Origin: Ruminococcus sp. AF46-10NS
Lineage (GTDB): Bacteria; Bacillota; Clostridia; Lachnospirales; Lachnospiraceae
NCBI RefSeq assembly: GCF_003474435.1
Contig: NZ_QRNF01000016.1
Span: 1-64,000, forward strand
Length of the DNA: 64,000 nucleotides
Direction: 5' to 3'
Each line of letters starts with the position of its first letter. Position 1 is the stretch's first letter. Below, in pieces: positions 44,113-53,412 of the stretch. Made by a program: the position numbers and the translations under genes. Below the pieces are notes generated by a model. That model saw nothing but the letters and a program-made list of their open reading frames with translations. It did not search any database and was not told the DNA's origin.

Positions 44113-46752
44113 TTGAGTAAAAAGATATTACTGATCGACGGACACAGCATTCTGAACCGCGCGTTCTACGGACTGCCGGATCTTACCAATGCTGAAGGCC
44201 GTCATACAGGAGCTGTGTACGGATTTCTGAACATTATGTTCAGGATCATGGAAGAAGAAAATCCGGAATACCTGACAGTTGCTTTTGATTTAAGCGTACC
44301 AACATTCCGCCATAAGAGATATGAAGCTTACAAGGGGACACGTAAGCCTATGCCGGAAGAACTCAGGGAGCAGGTTCCTCTGATCAAAGAAATGCTTACT
44401 GCAATGGGCATCAATATCATGTCATTGGAAGGATACGAGGCAGATGATCTTCTTGGAACTGTTGCCAGAAGAAGTGAGGCGGAAGGAATGGATGTCACCA
44501 TCCTTTCCGGAGATAGAGACCTTCTCCAGCTTGCTACAGATAAAGTCCTGATCCGCCTTCCGAAAACAGTCCGCGGCAAGACAACCATCGAGAATTACCA
44601 CGCAGCAGAAGTTCTGGAGAAATATCAGGTAACGCCGCCGCAGATCATTGAACTGAAAGCTCTTATGGGCGACAGTTCTGACAATATTCCTGGAATTCCG
44701 GGAGTTGGTGAAAAAACTGCCACCAAGATGATCGTCCAGTTTGGATGCATTGAGAATGCACATGAACATCTGGAAGAGGTGAAGCCGAATAAGGCGAAAG
44801 AATCCTTAAGAGAGCATTATGATATGGCACAGCTTTCCAAAGAACTTGCAACTATTAATACGGACAGTCCTCTTGAGTTTTCCTACGAGAAGGCAAAAGT
44901 GGAGAATCCGTATACAACAGAAGCTTATGAGCTGTGTAAGAGACTGGAATTCAAGAATATGCTGAACCGTTTTGACCCGGCCACAGCAGCAGATTCTTCC
45001 ATGGAACTGGAATTTTTTACCTGCAATGACCTCTCAGGTATGGAAACTCTGTTTGAAAAAGCAGCGAATAAGAAACAGGTGGGAATTTCCGTCCTTGCAG
45101 ACACAGATCAGGTATACACAGTGGGACTTGTCCTTGATGAAAAAGAGATTTATCAGATTCCGGTGGGAGGTCTTCTCACAGGCGATTATCTCTGCGGGAA
45201 AATTGCTGCTCTGGGTGAGCATACAGTGATCTGTGCCATGGATATCAAGACAGTGCTGAAACATGTGGCACTTACTGAACCGACAAAGGTTTTTGATACA
45301 GGAGTTGCAGCATATCTTCTGAATCCACTGAAGTCTTCCTATACCTACGATGATATTGCCAGAGAATATCTGGATGGAATAATGCTTCCTGCAAAAGAAG
45401 ATCTTCTCGGAAAAATACCCCTCAAGAAAGCCTGGGAGGATGAGATGGAAGGTCTGGGTAATTTGGCCTGTTATCAGGCTTTTGTGCCGTATATGGTACG
45501 AAAAATCCTTCTTAAGAAGCTGGATGAAACAGGTATGCGAAAGGTTTATGACGAGATCGAGCTTCCGCTGGTATTTACATTGGATTCCATGGAAAAATGG
45601 GGGATTTTTGTCAGGGGAGAGGAACTGAAAAGTTACGGTGAGAAGCTGAGTGTTCGTATTCAGGAGCTTGAGAAGCTGATCTGGCAGGAAGCGGGAGAGG
45701 AGTTTAACATTAATTCCCCCAAACAGCTTGGAGTGATCCTTTTTGAAAAAATGGGACTTCCAGGTGGAAAGAAGACCAAGACAGGCTACTCCACAGCAGC
45801 AGATATCCTGGATAAACTGGCACCGGATCATAAGATCGTGAAAGATATCCTGGAATACCGCCAGCTTACCAAACTGAAATCTACTTATGCAGACGGGCTT
45901 GGAAATGTGATCGGAAAAGACGGACGAATCCACTCCACTTTTAACCAGACGATCACTGCTACCGGCCGTATCAGCAGCACAGAGCCGAATCTTCAGAATA
46001 TTCCGGTACGTATGGAACTTGGAAGACTGATCCGCAAAGTTTTTGTGCCGGAGGATGGATATGTGTTCCTGGATGCCGATTATTCCCAGATCGAGCTTCG
46101 TGTGCTGGCTCACATGTCCGGAGATGAGAAACTGATCCAGGCATACAGAGAGGCAGAGGATATCCACCGCCTTACAGCATCCCAGGTGTTCCATGTGCCT
46201 CTTGATGAGGTTACACCGCTGCAGAGACGAAATGCCAAAGCTGTAAACTTCGGAATCGTATATGGAATCAGTTCTTTCGGACTGAGCCAGGATTTGAGTA
46301 TCACCAGAAAAGAGGCAGCAGCCTATATCGAAAAATATTTCGAGACCTATCCGAAGATCAAGGGATTTCTGGATGGCCTTGTAAAAGATGGCAAAGAGCA
46401 TGGTTATGTAACGACTATGTTTGGCAGAAGAAGACCTGTGCCGGAACTGAAATCCAGCAATTTCATGCAGCGTTCTTTTGGTGAACGTGTAGCTATGAAT
46501 TCCCCGATCCAGGGAACAGCGGCAGATATCATCAAGATCGCCATGAACCATGTTTATGAGCGGATGAAAAAAGAAGGACTGCAGTCAAGACTGGTACTCC
46601 AGGTTCATGATGAACTTCTGATCGAGACAAAAAAAGAAGAGATTGAGACAGTTTCCCGCATCCTGGAAGAGGAGATGAAAGGGGCAGTCCATCTTGCAGT
46701 GGAACTTGACGTGGATATGCACCAGGGTGACAGCTGGTATGAGGCGAAATAG
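44113..46752 (+). CDS. polA: DNA polymerase I
   Basis: This 879-residue repair and Okazaki-fragment polymerase has a 5'-3' exonuclease domain (1 to about 290: LIDGHSILNRAFYG, YEADDLLGT, DNIPGIPGVGEKTA), a degenerate 3'-5' exonuclease-like region lacking the DxE motif, and the polymerase core with DADYSQIELRVLAH (motif A), RRNAKAVNFGIVYG (motif B) and LQVHDEL (motif C). The start is a TTG at 44113, nine bases after AAGGAGGG; no ATG in frame is well placed. coaE follows directly after its TAG stop. Length and order are typical of Clostridia. Confidence 0.95.
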   Translation: MSKKILLIDGHSILNRAFYGLPDLTNAEGRHTGAVYGFLNIMFRIMEEENPEYLTVAFDLSVPTFRHKRYEAYKGTRKPMPEELREQVPLIKEMLTAMGINIMSLEGYEADDLLGTVARRSEAEGMDVTILSGDRDLLQLATDKVLIRLPKTVRGKTTIENYHAAEVLEKYQVTPPQIIELKALMGDSSDNIPGIPGVGEKTATKMIVQFGCIENAHEHLEEVKPNKAKESLREHYDMAQLSKELATINTDSPLEFSYEKAKVENPYTTEAYELCKRLEFKNMLNRFDPATAADSSMELEFFTCNDLSGMETLFEKAANKKQVGISVLADTDQVYTVGLVLDEKEIYQIPVGGLLTGDYLCGKIAALGEHTVICAMDIKTVLKHVALTEPTKVFDTGVAAYLLNPLKSSYTYDDIAREYLDGIMLPAKEDLLGKIPLKKAWEDEMEGLGNLACYQAFVPYMVRKILLKKLDETGMRKVYDEIELPLVFTLDSMEKWGIFVRGEELKSYGEKLSVRIQELEKLIWQEAGEEFNINSPKQLGVILFEKMGLPGGKKTKTGYSTAADILDKLAPDHKIVKDILEYRQLTKLKSTYADGLGNVIGKDGRIHSTFNQTITATGRISSTEPNLQNIPVRMELGRLIRKVFVPEDGYVFLDADYSQIELRVLAHMSGDEKLIQAYREAEDIHRLTASQVFHVPLDEVTPLQRRNAKAVNFGIVYGISSFGLSQDLSITRKEAAAYIEKYFETYPKIKGFLDGLVKDGKEHGYVTTMFGRRRPVPELKSSNFMQRSFGERVAMNSPIQGTAADIIKIAMNHVYERMKKEGLQSRLVLQVHDELLIETKKEEIETVSRILEEEMKGAVHLAVELDVDMHQGDSWYEAK

Positions 46753-47352
46753 ATGAGAGTGATCGGAGTAACCGGCGGAGTAGGTGCCGGAAAAAGTACA
46801 GTGCTTGGAATCCTGGAAAAAGAATTTGATGCCTATGTGATCCAGGCAGATCTTTTGGGACATGTTCTGATGGAACCAGGTGAAGAATGTTACGATGCAG
46901 TGATCGCATTGTTTGGAAAAGAAATTATAAAAAAAGATAAAACTATTGACCGGAGACGGATTTCTGATGTAGTATTCACAGATAAGGATATGCTTTTGAA
47001 ATTAAACGGGATTATTCATCCGGCTGTTAAACAGAGGATTTTGCGTCTCATCAGCGAACAGAGAGAAGCAGGAAGAAAGCTCTGTGTTGTGGAAGCTGCT
47101 CTTTTTCTGGAAGAAAGATATCAGGAGTTCTGTGATGAAGTCTGGTATGTATACACGGAGGAGGAGATCCGGATACAGCGGCTGATGGAAAGCCGAGGCT
47201 ATTCCAGGGATAAATCTCTTGGCATTATCCGAAACCAGGTATCCGATCAGGTATTCAGGGAGAATACGGATTATGTGATCGAAAATAACGGAGATCTGGA
47301 GGATACCCGGAGACAGATCAGAGAAGGGATAGAGAAAAATGAGACTTTGTAG
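46753..47352 (+). CDS. coaE: Dephospho-CoA kinase
   Basis: A 199-residue kinase for the last step of coenzyme A synthesis. It has the P-loop GVTGGVGAGKST (residues 5-16), the DLLGHVLMEPG segment, the IIHPAVKQRI block and the ESRGYSRD lid. Its ATG immediately follows the polA TAG. The adjacent polA-coaE order is widespread in Firmicutes. It overlaps the next gene by 14 bases. Confidence 0.94.
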   Translation: MRVIGVTGGVGAGKSTVLGILEKEFDAYVIQADLLGHVLMEPGEECYDAVIALFGKEIIKKDKTIDRRRISDVVFTDKDMLLKLNGIIHPAVKQRILRLISEQREAGRKLCVVEAALFLEERYQEFCDEVWYVYTEEEIRIQRLMESRGYSRDKSLGIIRNQVSDQVFRENTDYVIENNGDLEDTRRQIREGIEKNETL

Positions 47353-48136
47353 TATTGCCAGCGGAAGCAGCGGCAATTGTATCTATGTGGGGTCGGAGGA
47401 AGCACACGTACTGGTGGATGTGGGAATCAGCGGAAAGAGTATTGAGAAAGGTCTGAATTCTCTGGATCTTACAGGGAAAGATGTGGACGGAATCCTGATC
47501 ACTCACGAACATTCCGACCATATCAAGGGGCTTGGAGTGATCTCCAGAAAATACGGAATTCCCATCTACACCACAGGTGGAACAGCAGATGCCATGCTTC
47601 GTATGAAATCCCTTGGAAAAATGCCGGAGGGGCTGATCCATGAGATCCGGGAAGACGAACCTTTTGAGATCAAGGATCTGACAGTAAATCCTTTTACTAT
47701 TCCACATGATGCGGCACAGCCTGTAGGCTATCGCCTGGAGTGCGGAGATCATTCGGTAGGGATTGCCACAGACCTTGGAAAATATAATGATTACATTGTT
47801 AAGAATCTGGAGAATCTGGATGCGGTGCTTCTGGAAGCAAATCACGACATCCGCATGCTCCAGGTTGGTAAATACCCATATTATCTGAAACAGAGAATCC
47901 TGGGAGATAGAGGCCATCTCTCCAATGAGAATGCAGGAAGGCTTCTCTGCCGGATCCTCCACGATAATCTGAAAGCTGTTTTTCTCGGCCATTTAAGCCG
48001 TGAGAACAACTATGAGGAACTTGCCTACGAGACAGTCTGCTCGGAGGTGACACTTGGTGACAACCCGTACAGATCCAGAGATTTCAAGATCCAAGTAGCG
48101 AAGCGGGATCACATATCAGAAATAATCACAGTGTAG
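47339..48136 (+). CDS. MBL-fold metallo-hydrolase, WalJ/YycJ-like
   Basis: A 265-residue metallo-beta-lactamase-fold protein beginning CSIASGSSGNCIYV, with the metal motif THEHSDH near residues 58-64, the FTIPHDA segment, GIATDLG and the C-terminal GHLSRENN. These match the YycJ/WalJ family, often a 5' exonuclease linked to DNA replication coordination. There is no WalKR neighbour here; instead it sits downstream of polA and coaE, which still fits a DNA role. The ATG overlaps the coaE end. Confidence 0.85.
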   Translation: MRLCSIASGSSGNCIYVGSEEAHVLVDVGISGKSIEKGLNSLDLTGKDVDGILITHEHSDHIKGLGVISRKYGIPIYTTGGTADAMLRMKSLGKMPEGLIHEIREDEPFEIKDLTVNPFTIPHDAAQPVGYRLECGDHSVGIATDLGKYNDYIVKNLENLDAVLLEANHDIRMLQVGKYPYYLKQRILGDRGHLSNENAGRLLCRILHDNLKAVFLGHLSRENNYEELAYETVCSEVTLGDNPYRSRDFKIQVAKRDHISEIITV

Positions 48137-48149
48137 AAAGGAAAAAACG

Positions 48150-48422
48150 ATGAAGAAGACAATTATCACAGTAGTAGGAAATGACACAGTAGGAATTATC
48201 GCAAAGGTTTGTACATATCTTGCAGAGAATCAGGTTAATATTCTGGATATTTCTCAGACCATCGTTCAGGGGTACTTCAACATGATGATGATCGCAGATA
48301 CAGCGAAGTGTGAGAAAGACGGCGGCACACTTGCCGGAGAGCTTGAGAATCTGGGTAAAGAGATCGGTGTAGTGATCCACTGTCAGCATGAAGATATTTT
48401 TAACATGATGCACAGAGTATAA
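48150..48422 (+). CDS. ACT domain protein, UPF0237 family
   Basis: A 90-residue single ACT domain (ITVVGNDTVGIIAKVCTYLAENQVNILDISQTIV). Stand-alone UPF0237 proteins are next to UPF0210 genes in many Firmicutes, as here, suggesting a regulatory small-molecule sensor for its neighbour. AGAAAGGAAAA precedes the ATG. The 110-bp gap downstream holds a degenerate copy of the dispersed repeat tail. Confidence 0.88.
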   Translation: MKKTIITVVGNDTVGIIAKVCTYLAENQVNILDISQTIVQGYFNMMMIADTAKCEKDGGTLAGELENLGKEIGVVIHCQHEDIFNMMHRV

Positions 48423-48485
48423 TAAAATAACAGTATACCGTTATTTTGTTATGAGCAATTAATGAAGCGAATTGCGAATGCAGAT
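48421..48485 (+). repeat. Degenerate short copy of the dispersed element tail
   Basis: AAAATAAC/GTTATTTT forms a short hairpin (48424-48431 with 48440-48447) followed by GTTATGAGCAA and GCGAATTGCGAATGC, which align with GTTATGAGCAAGTAGCG and GCGGATTGCGAATATCC of the 162-bp element at 24028 and 61085. The three inner hairpins are missing. Confidence 0.5.
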
Positions 48486-48532
48486 TTTATAAATCAGGCA
48501 TATTACATCATTCATCAGGGAGAAAATAAAAA

Positions 48533-49896
48533 ATGATCAATATTTTTGAGGTAAACGAGACAAATAAAATGATCGAACAGGAAAACCTGGATGTGCGTAC
48601 CATCACTATGGGTATCAGCCTTCTGGACTGCATCGATCCTGACCTGGATGCACTGAATCAGAAAATATATGAAAAGATCACCACAAAAGCCAGAAATCTT
48701 GTGGCAACAGGTGATGAGATTGCTACCGAGTACGGAATCCCGGTTGTAAACAAGAGAATCTCAGTAACTCCTATCGCATTGGTTGGCGGAGCTGCATGTA
48801 AAAAAACAGAAGATTTTGTAACTATCGCAAAAACACTGGATAAATGTGCAAAGGAAGTTGGAGTTAACTTTATTGGAGGATATTCTGCACTGGTGAGCAA
48901 AGGAATGACTCCTGCAGAGGAGCTTCTGATCCGTTCTATTCCGCAGGCTATGGCAGAGACAGAACGTGTCTGCAGTTCTGTAAATGTTGGTTCCACAAAG
49001 ACTGGTATCAACATGGACGCTGTAAAACTGATGGGAGAGATCGTTCTTGCAACAGCAGAGGCAACCAGGGATCAGGATTCCCTTGGATGTGCAAAACTTG
49101 TAGTATTCTGCAATGCACCGGATGACAACCCATTCATGGCAGGTGCTTTCCATGGTGTTACAGAGGCTGACTGCATTATCAATGTAGGTGTCAGCGGTCC
49201 TGGAGTTGTTAAGAAGGCACTGGAACAGGTCCGTGGAGAGGACTTCGGAACACTTTGCGAGATGATCAAGCGTACAGCATTTAAGGTAACACGTGTTGGA
49301 CAGCTTGTTGCACGTGAGGCATCCAGCGTCTTAACGTGCCGTTTGGTATAGTGGATCTTTCCCTTGCACCGACACCGGCAATCGGTGATTCTGTAGCAGA
49401 GATACTGGAGGAGATCGGTCTTGAGAGAGTCGGTGCACCAGGAACAACAGCAGCACTTGCACTTCTGAACGATCAGGTTAAAAAAGGCGGCGTTATGGCA
49501 GCAGCGGCTGTAGGTGGATTAAGTGGTGCATTTATCCCGGTCAGCGAGGATCAGGGAATGATCGATGCTGTAAACGAGGGTGCACTTACTCTGGAAAAAC
49601 TGGAAGCCATGACTTGTGTATGCTCTGTAGGTCTTGATATGATCGCAGTTCCGGGAGATACCAAGGCTACAACACTGGCAGGTATCATTGCAGATGAGTC
49701 TGCCATCGGTATGGTAAACCAGAAGACAACAGCAGTGCGTCTTATCCCGGTTATCGGTAAAGGAGTAGGTGAGACTGTTGAGTTTGGCGGCCTTCTTGGT
49801 TATGCACCGATCATGCCTGTAAATTCATTCTCCTGCGATGCATTTGTGCAGAGAGGTGGAAGAATTCCGGCACCGATCCACAGCTTCAAGAATTAA
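48533..49896 (+). CDS. UPF0210/DUF711 protein (PFL-like fold); split by a one-base break
   Basis: Two frames (48533-49351 and 49336-49896) make one protein of about 454 residues. The first holds the NEVNET-like start, [14 protein letters not shown], and the [16 protein letters not shown] block; the second continues [30 protein letters not shown]. One extra base between 49326 and 49327 joins REAS to the conserved [16 protein letters not shown]0210 proteins resemble glycyl-radical enzymes in fold but their reaction is unknown. It pairs with the upstream ACT protein. The break is probably sequence error. Confidence 0.88.
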
Positions 49897-49920
49897 TCCT
49901 GAAATAATTTCATTTCGGGG

Positions 49921-49949
49921 TTGACAGAGTTACGTTGATGTGCTAAAGT
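49921..49949 (+). promoter_or_regulatory. Predicted promoter of the trpXYZ T-box transcript
   Basis: Exact TTGACA at 49921-49926 and TAAAGT at 49944-49949 are 17 bp apart, upstream of the T-box leader. Confidence 0.7.
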
Positions 49950-49954
49950 AAACA

Positions 49955-50241
49955 CAACTTAAGAAACAAACCGATGAGAAAGAGAAGTAGATATTCAGGG
50001 AACTTCACAGAGAGCAGGGATGGTGGAAACCTGCAGGGAACCGGATGTTGAATGGACTTTCGAGGGCGGCCCGAACTATTTATCTGTACAGTAGGAGCCG
50101 ACGGGATATCCGAACCCGTTATCAATGAGGAGTGTATGTTAGTACACCGGAGAGTGGGCGATTCGTCAATTTGAGTGGTACCGCGATAATAAAGAACTTT
50201 TATTACCGTCTCAAGCATAATATAAGCTTGAGACGGTTTTT
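49955..50241 (+). promoter_or_regulatory. T-box riboswitch, tryptophan specifier
   Basis: The leader contains Stem I landmarks (AGAGAGCAGGGATGGTGGAA near 50008-50027), the specifier region GTTGAATGGAC with codon TGG (Trp) at 50053-50055, a GGAGCCGACGGG linker and stem, the universally conserved TGGTACCGCG at 50176-50185, and an intrinsic terminator (50206-50216 with 50226-50236, then T5). Uncharged tRNA-Trp would pair with the T-box and allow readthrough into the transporter. The rest of the gap to 50382 is unstructured. Confidence 0.92.
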
Positions 50242-50382
50242 GTGTTACAGGGAAAGGCTTCTGTTTCATAAAAAGTTGTTCCGGTCAGAATGTTGATCTC
50301 GAAAGAAAACAGTGTTCTGGATAAGCAGACCGCAGGTGTACAAGAGTTTAGTAAAGCGGATTTAAGAAGGGAGAACAAAACT

Positions 50383-51411
50383 ATGAAAAAAAGAATGTTA
50401 GTAATCGCAGCAGCAGTAGCAGCAATAACTATGATGATGACCAGCCCGGTTATGGCAGAGGATTTTAAAGTGGGTATCTGCAATTATGTAGACGATGCTT
50501 CTCTGAATCAGATCGTAGATAATATCCAGTCCCGTCTGAAAGAAATCGGCGAAGAAAAAGGTATCACATTTGATGTCTCCTATGATAACTGTAATGCAGA
50601 TGCAAGTGTTATGGAACAGATCATTTCCGATTTTCAGGCTGATAATGTTGACTTGATGGTAGGCGTGGCTACACCGGTAGCAATGCGTATGCAGTCTGCT
50701 ACAGAAGGAAGTGATACACCGGTTGTTTTCTCCGCAGTCTCTGATCCGGTGGGTTCCGGTCTTGTAGATTCTCTGGATGCTCCTGGTGCAAACATTACAG
50801 GAACCAGTGATTACCTGGATACTTCTTCTATCATGAAACTGATCCAGGCACAGAATCCGGATGTAAAGAAGATTGGTCTTCTTTATGATGTAGGACAGGA
50901 TTCCTCCACAACAGCTATCCAGGAAGCAAAAGATTATCTGGATAAAGAGGGAATCGAATATGTAGAGCGTACCGGAACGACTACAGACGAAGTTCAGCTT
51001 GCAGCAGATGCACTGATTGCTGACGGTGTGGATGCCGTATTTACACCTACAGACAACACCATCATGACAGCAGAGCTTTCTATTTATGAAAAATTCATCG
51101 ATGCAGGAATCCCGCACTACACAGGAGCTGACTCCTTTGCATTAAACGGTGCTTTTGTAGGATATGGTGTTGATTATGCAAATCTCGGACAGAAAACAGC
51201 CGATATGATCGCAGATATCCTGGTAGATAACGCTGATCCGTCCAAAACAGCTGTTGAAACATTTGATAATGGTACTGCAACAGTTAATACAGAAACCTGT
51301 AAAGCACTTGGCCTTGATTTCGAAACAGTAAAGAAGGCATTTGAGCCTCTCTGCACACAGGTAAATGAAATCACAACTGCAGAAAGCTTTGAGGAAGTAG
51401 AAACAAAATAA
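50383..51411 (+). CDS. trpX: ABC transporter substrate-binding protein (TrpX-like)
   Basis: A 342-residue exported solute-binding protein of the ABC_sub_bind (PF04392) family, with a signal peptide (MKKRMLVIAAAVAAI to about residue 25, SPVMA cleavage) and no lipobox cysteine. Landmarks are VGVATPVAMRMQSAT, FSAVSDPVGSGLV and FTPTDNTIM. The upstream T-box reads Trp, so tryptophan or a precursor is the likely ligand. ATG 50383 follows AAGAAGGGAG; the longer frame from 50290 has no such site. Without a lipid anchor, it may be held by the permease. Confidence 0.87.
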   Translation: MKKRMLVIAAAVAAITMMMTSPVMAEDFKVGICNYVDDASLNQIVDNIQSRLKEIGEEKGITFDVSYDNCNADASVMEQIISDFQADNVDLMVGVATPVAMRMQSATEGSDTPVVFSAVSDPVGSGLVDSLDAPGANITGTSDYLDTSSIMKLIQAQNPDVKKIGLLYDVGQDSSTTAIQEAKDYLDKEGIEYVERTGTTTDEVQLAADALIADGVDAVFTPTDNTIMTAELSIYEKFIDAGIPHYTGADSFALNGAFVGYGVDYANLGQKTADMIADILVDNADPSKTAVETFDNGTATVNTETCKALGLDFETVKKAFEPLCTQVNEITTAESFEEVETK

Positions 51412-51468
51412 AGAAGCTGCTTAATTTTGTGAGCAGTTATGAAATAAATCCAATTGGAGGAAATCACT

Positions 51469-52395
51469 GTGACGATTGCAACTATGCTCTCCCTCGGGGA
51501 GACTGCCCTGAAGCTTGGACTGATCTGTTCACTGACAGTTCTTGCTCTGTTCCTTAGTTATTCCATGCTGAATGTCTGCGACCTTTCTACAGATGGCTGC
51601 TTTACCTTCGGAGCTGCTGTAGGAGCCGTAGTAGCTGTAAGCGGACATCCGTTTCTGTCCATTGCGGCAGCTATGGCAGCAGGTATTGCATCAGGATTTG
51701 TAACTGCGATCCTGCAGACAAAGCTGGGAGTAGACAGCCTGCTTGCAGGTATCATTGTAAATACAGCATTGTATTCCGTTAATATTGCGGTCATGGGAGG
51801 TTCGTCCCTGATCAATATGAACCGGACAACCACAGTATTTACCATGATGAAAGATGCACTTGCAGGTACACCTTTAAAAGGCAGGGAAGATATTTTTATA
51901 GCAGCCATCGCAGTGATCCTTGTGATCGTATTTCTGGTATTTTTCCTGAAAACAAGGCTTGGTCTTGCAATCAGGGCAACAGGAAATAATTCTGACATGG
52001 TAAAATCTTCCTCCATTAATCCGGTATTTACAACTGTGATCGGTCTTTGCGTGGCAAATGCATTTACAGCACTTTCTGGATGTCTTTTGTCTCAGTCACA
52101 GAAATCGGTAGATATCAATATCGGGCAGGGAATGGTTACCATCGCGCTGGCCTCTCTGCTGATCGGAGGCACACTCCTTGGTCGTGGAGGAATTTTTGTG
52201 AGAGCGGTAGGAATGGTGCTTGGTTCCTTTATTTTCCGTCTTGTATACACCATTGCACTTCGTTTCAACATGCCGGCATTTATGCTGAAACTGGTATCTT
52301 CTGTGATCGTTATTCTTGCAATTTCCGGCCCGTATCTTAAGAAGCAGTGGCCTCAGATACGAAGAAGAATGACTCATGCAAAAGGAGGCAGATGA
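51469..52395 (+). CDS. trpY: ABC transporter permease (TrpY-like)
   Basis: A 308-residue membrane protein with about eight to nine helices of the branched-chain/sugar permease family (PF02653). Hydrophobic runs include LALFLSYSMLNVC, AAVGAVVAVSGHP and ILVIVFLVFFLKTRLGLAIRATG. The GTG at 51469 follows GGAGG by eight bases. It sits between the binding protein and ATPase genes, completing the tryptophan importer predicted by the T-box. Confidence 0.87.
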   Translation: MTIATMLSLGETALKLGLICSLTVLALFLSYSMLNVCDLSTDGCFTFGAAVGAVVAVSGHPFLSIAAAMAAGIASGFVTAILQTKLGVDSLLAGIIVNTALYSVNIAVMGGSSLINMNRTTTVFTMMKDALAGTPLKGREDIFIAAIAVILVIVFLVFFLKTRLGLAIRATGNNSDMVKSSSINPVFTTVIGLCVANAFTALSGCLLSQSQKSVDINIGQGMVTIALASLLIGGTLLGRGGIFVRAVGMVLGSFIFRLVYTIALRFNMPAFMLKLVSSVIVILAISGPYLKKQWPQIRRRMTHAKGGR

Positions 52396-52398
52396 TCT

Positions 52399-53187
52399 AT
52401 GTTAAAAATCAGCCATATTTCAAAAACATTTAATCCGGGAACTGTAAACGAAAAAAAAGCAATAGAAGATCTTTCCCTGGAACTGAAAAAAGGCGACTTT
52501 GCTACGATCATTGGTTCCAATGGAGCAGGAAAATCAACACTTTTTAATGCAATCTGCGGTGATTTTCTTACAGATGCAGGATCGATCGAACTGGACGGCA
52601 GGGATATCACATTTATGCCGCAGCATGCACGCGCAAAAGAAATCGGCCGTCTTTATCAGGATCCCATGCGCGGAACTGCACCGGGCATGACGATTGAAGA
52701 AAATCTTGCACTTGCAGCTGGCAAGGGCGGATGGCTTTCTCATACGACCCGGCAGGAAAAAGAACGTTTCCGTGAGGAACTGAAGAAACTGGATATCGGG
52801 CTGGAAGAGCGGATGAGCCATCCGGTAGGTCTTCTTTCCGGTGGACAGAGACAGGCACTGACACTTCTGATGGCGACAATGAACCCTCCAAAACTGCTTC
52901 TTCTGGACGAGCATACTGCAGCACTTGACCCGGGAACTGCTGAGAAAGTTTTGAATCTTACCAGAAGGATCGTGGAAGAACATCAGCTGACCTGCCTGAT
53001 GATCACACACAATATGCAGTCTGCGATCGATCTTGGAAACCGTATCCTGATGATGGACTCCGGTAATATCGTGCTGGACATCGGAGGAGAGGAAAAGAAA
53101 AACATGACTGTGGACGGTCTTCTTGAGAAATTTAAGACAGGAGCCGGCAAAGCCCTGGATAATGACCGTATTCTATTAGCTGAATAA
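52399..53187 (+). CDS. trpZ: ABC transporter ATP-binding protein (TrpZ-like)
   Basis: A 262-residue ATPase with Walker A GSNGAGKST, the Q-loop in RLYQDPMRG, signature LSGGQRQAL, and Walker B LLLLDEHTAALDP. The DEHTAALD box, with His for the usual Pro, is characteristic of this transporter branch. The start, three bases after the permease stop, follows AAAGGAGG. It ends the operon before the terminator at 53202-53270. Confidence 0.9.
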   Translation: MLKISHISKTFNPGTVNEKKAIEDLSLELKKGDFATIIGSNGAGKSTLFNAICGDFLTDAGSIELDGRDITFMPQHARAKEIGRLYQDPMRGTAPGMTIEENLALAAGKGGWLSHTTRQEKERFREELKKLDIGLEERMSHPVGLLSGGQRQALTLLMATMNPPKLLLLDEHTAALDPGTAEKVLNLTRRIVEEHQLTCLMITHNMQSAIDLGNRILMMDSGNIVLDIGGEEKKNMTVDGLLEKFKTGAGKALDNDRILLAE

Positions 53188-53201
53188 ACTGAAAAATAAT
53201 G

Positions 53202-53270
53202 AAGAACCATTACCGATTGCGTGCAGAGTGGAAAATGAACAGCTGTTTTGCACAGGTGATGGTTCTTTTT
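53202..53270 (+). terminator. Terminator of the trpXYZ operon
   Basis: AAGAACCATTACC (53202-53214) pairs with GGTGATGGTTCTT (53255-53267) with one G-T pair, plus an inner GTGC/GCAC, then a T run. Confidence 0.8.
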
Positions 53271-53283
53271 TTACTGAAAATTC

Positions 53284-53312
53284 TTGAGTATGCCACGTTA
53301 CCGTGGTAAAAT
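53284..53312 (+). promoter_or_regulatory. Predicted promoter of the aminotransferase, with a palindrome in the spacer
   Basis: TTGAGT at 53284-53289 and TAAAAT at 53307-53312 are 17 bp apart. The spacer contains the dyad CCACG (53293-53297), TTAC, CGTGG (53302-53306), a plausible repressor or activator site between the two promoter boxes. Confidence 0.5.
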
Positions 53313-53340
53313 AAATGAAATCGCTTTGCGATTTCGTTTA
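53313..53340 (+). repeat. Leader hairpin downstream of the aminotransferase promoter
   Basis: AAATGAAATCGC (53313-53324) pairs with GCGATTTCGTTT (53328-53339) around a TTT loop, with one T-G pair. It starts right after the -10 element, so it could be transcribed as part of the 5' leader or be a second DNA site. Confidence 0.5.
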
Positions 53341-53412
53341 TAAACATGCAGCAGAGCAGAATGCTTACAGGCTTAGACGATTATAATTTATTATGGAAGA
53401 GGGACGAATGAT

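Noticed and set aside
45034..46551. 505-residue open frame on the minus strand
   Set aside because: Antisense shadow of polA; no ribosome site and implausible composition.
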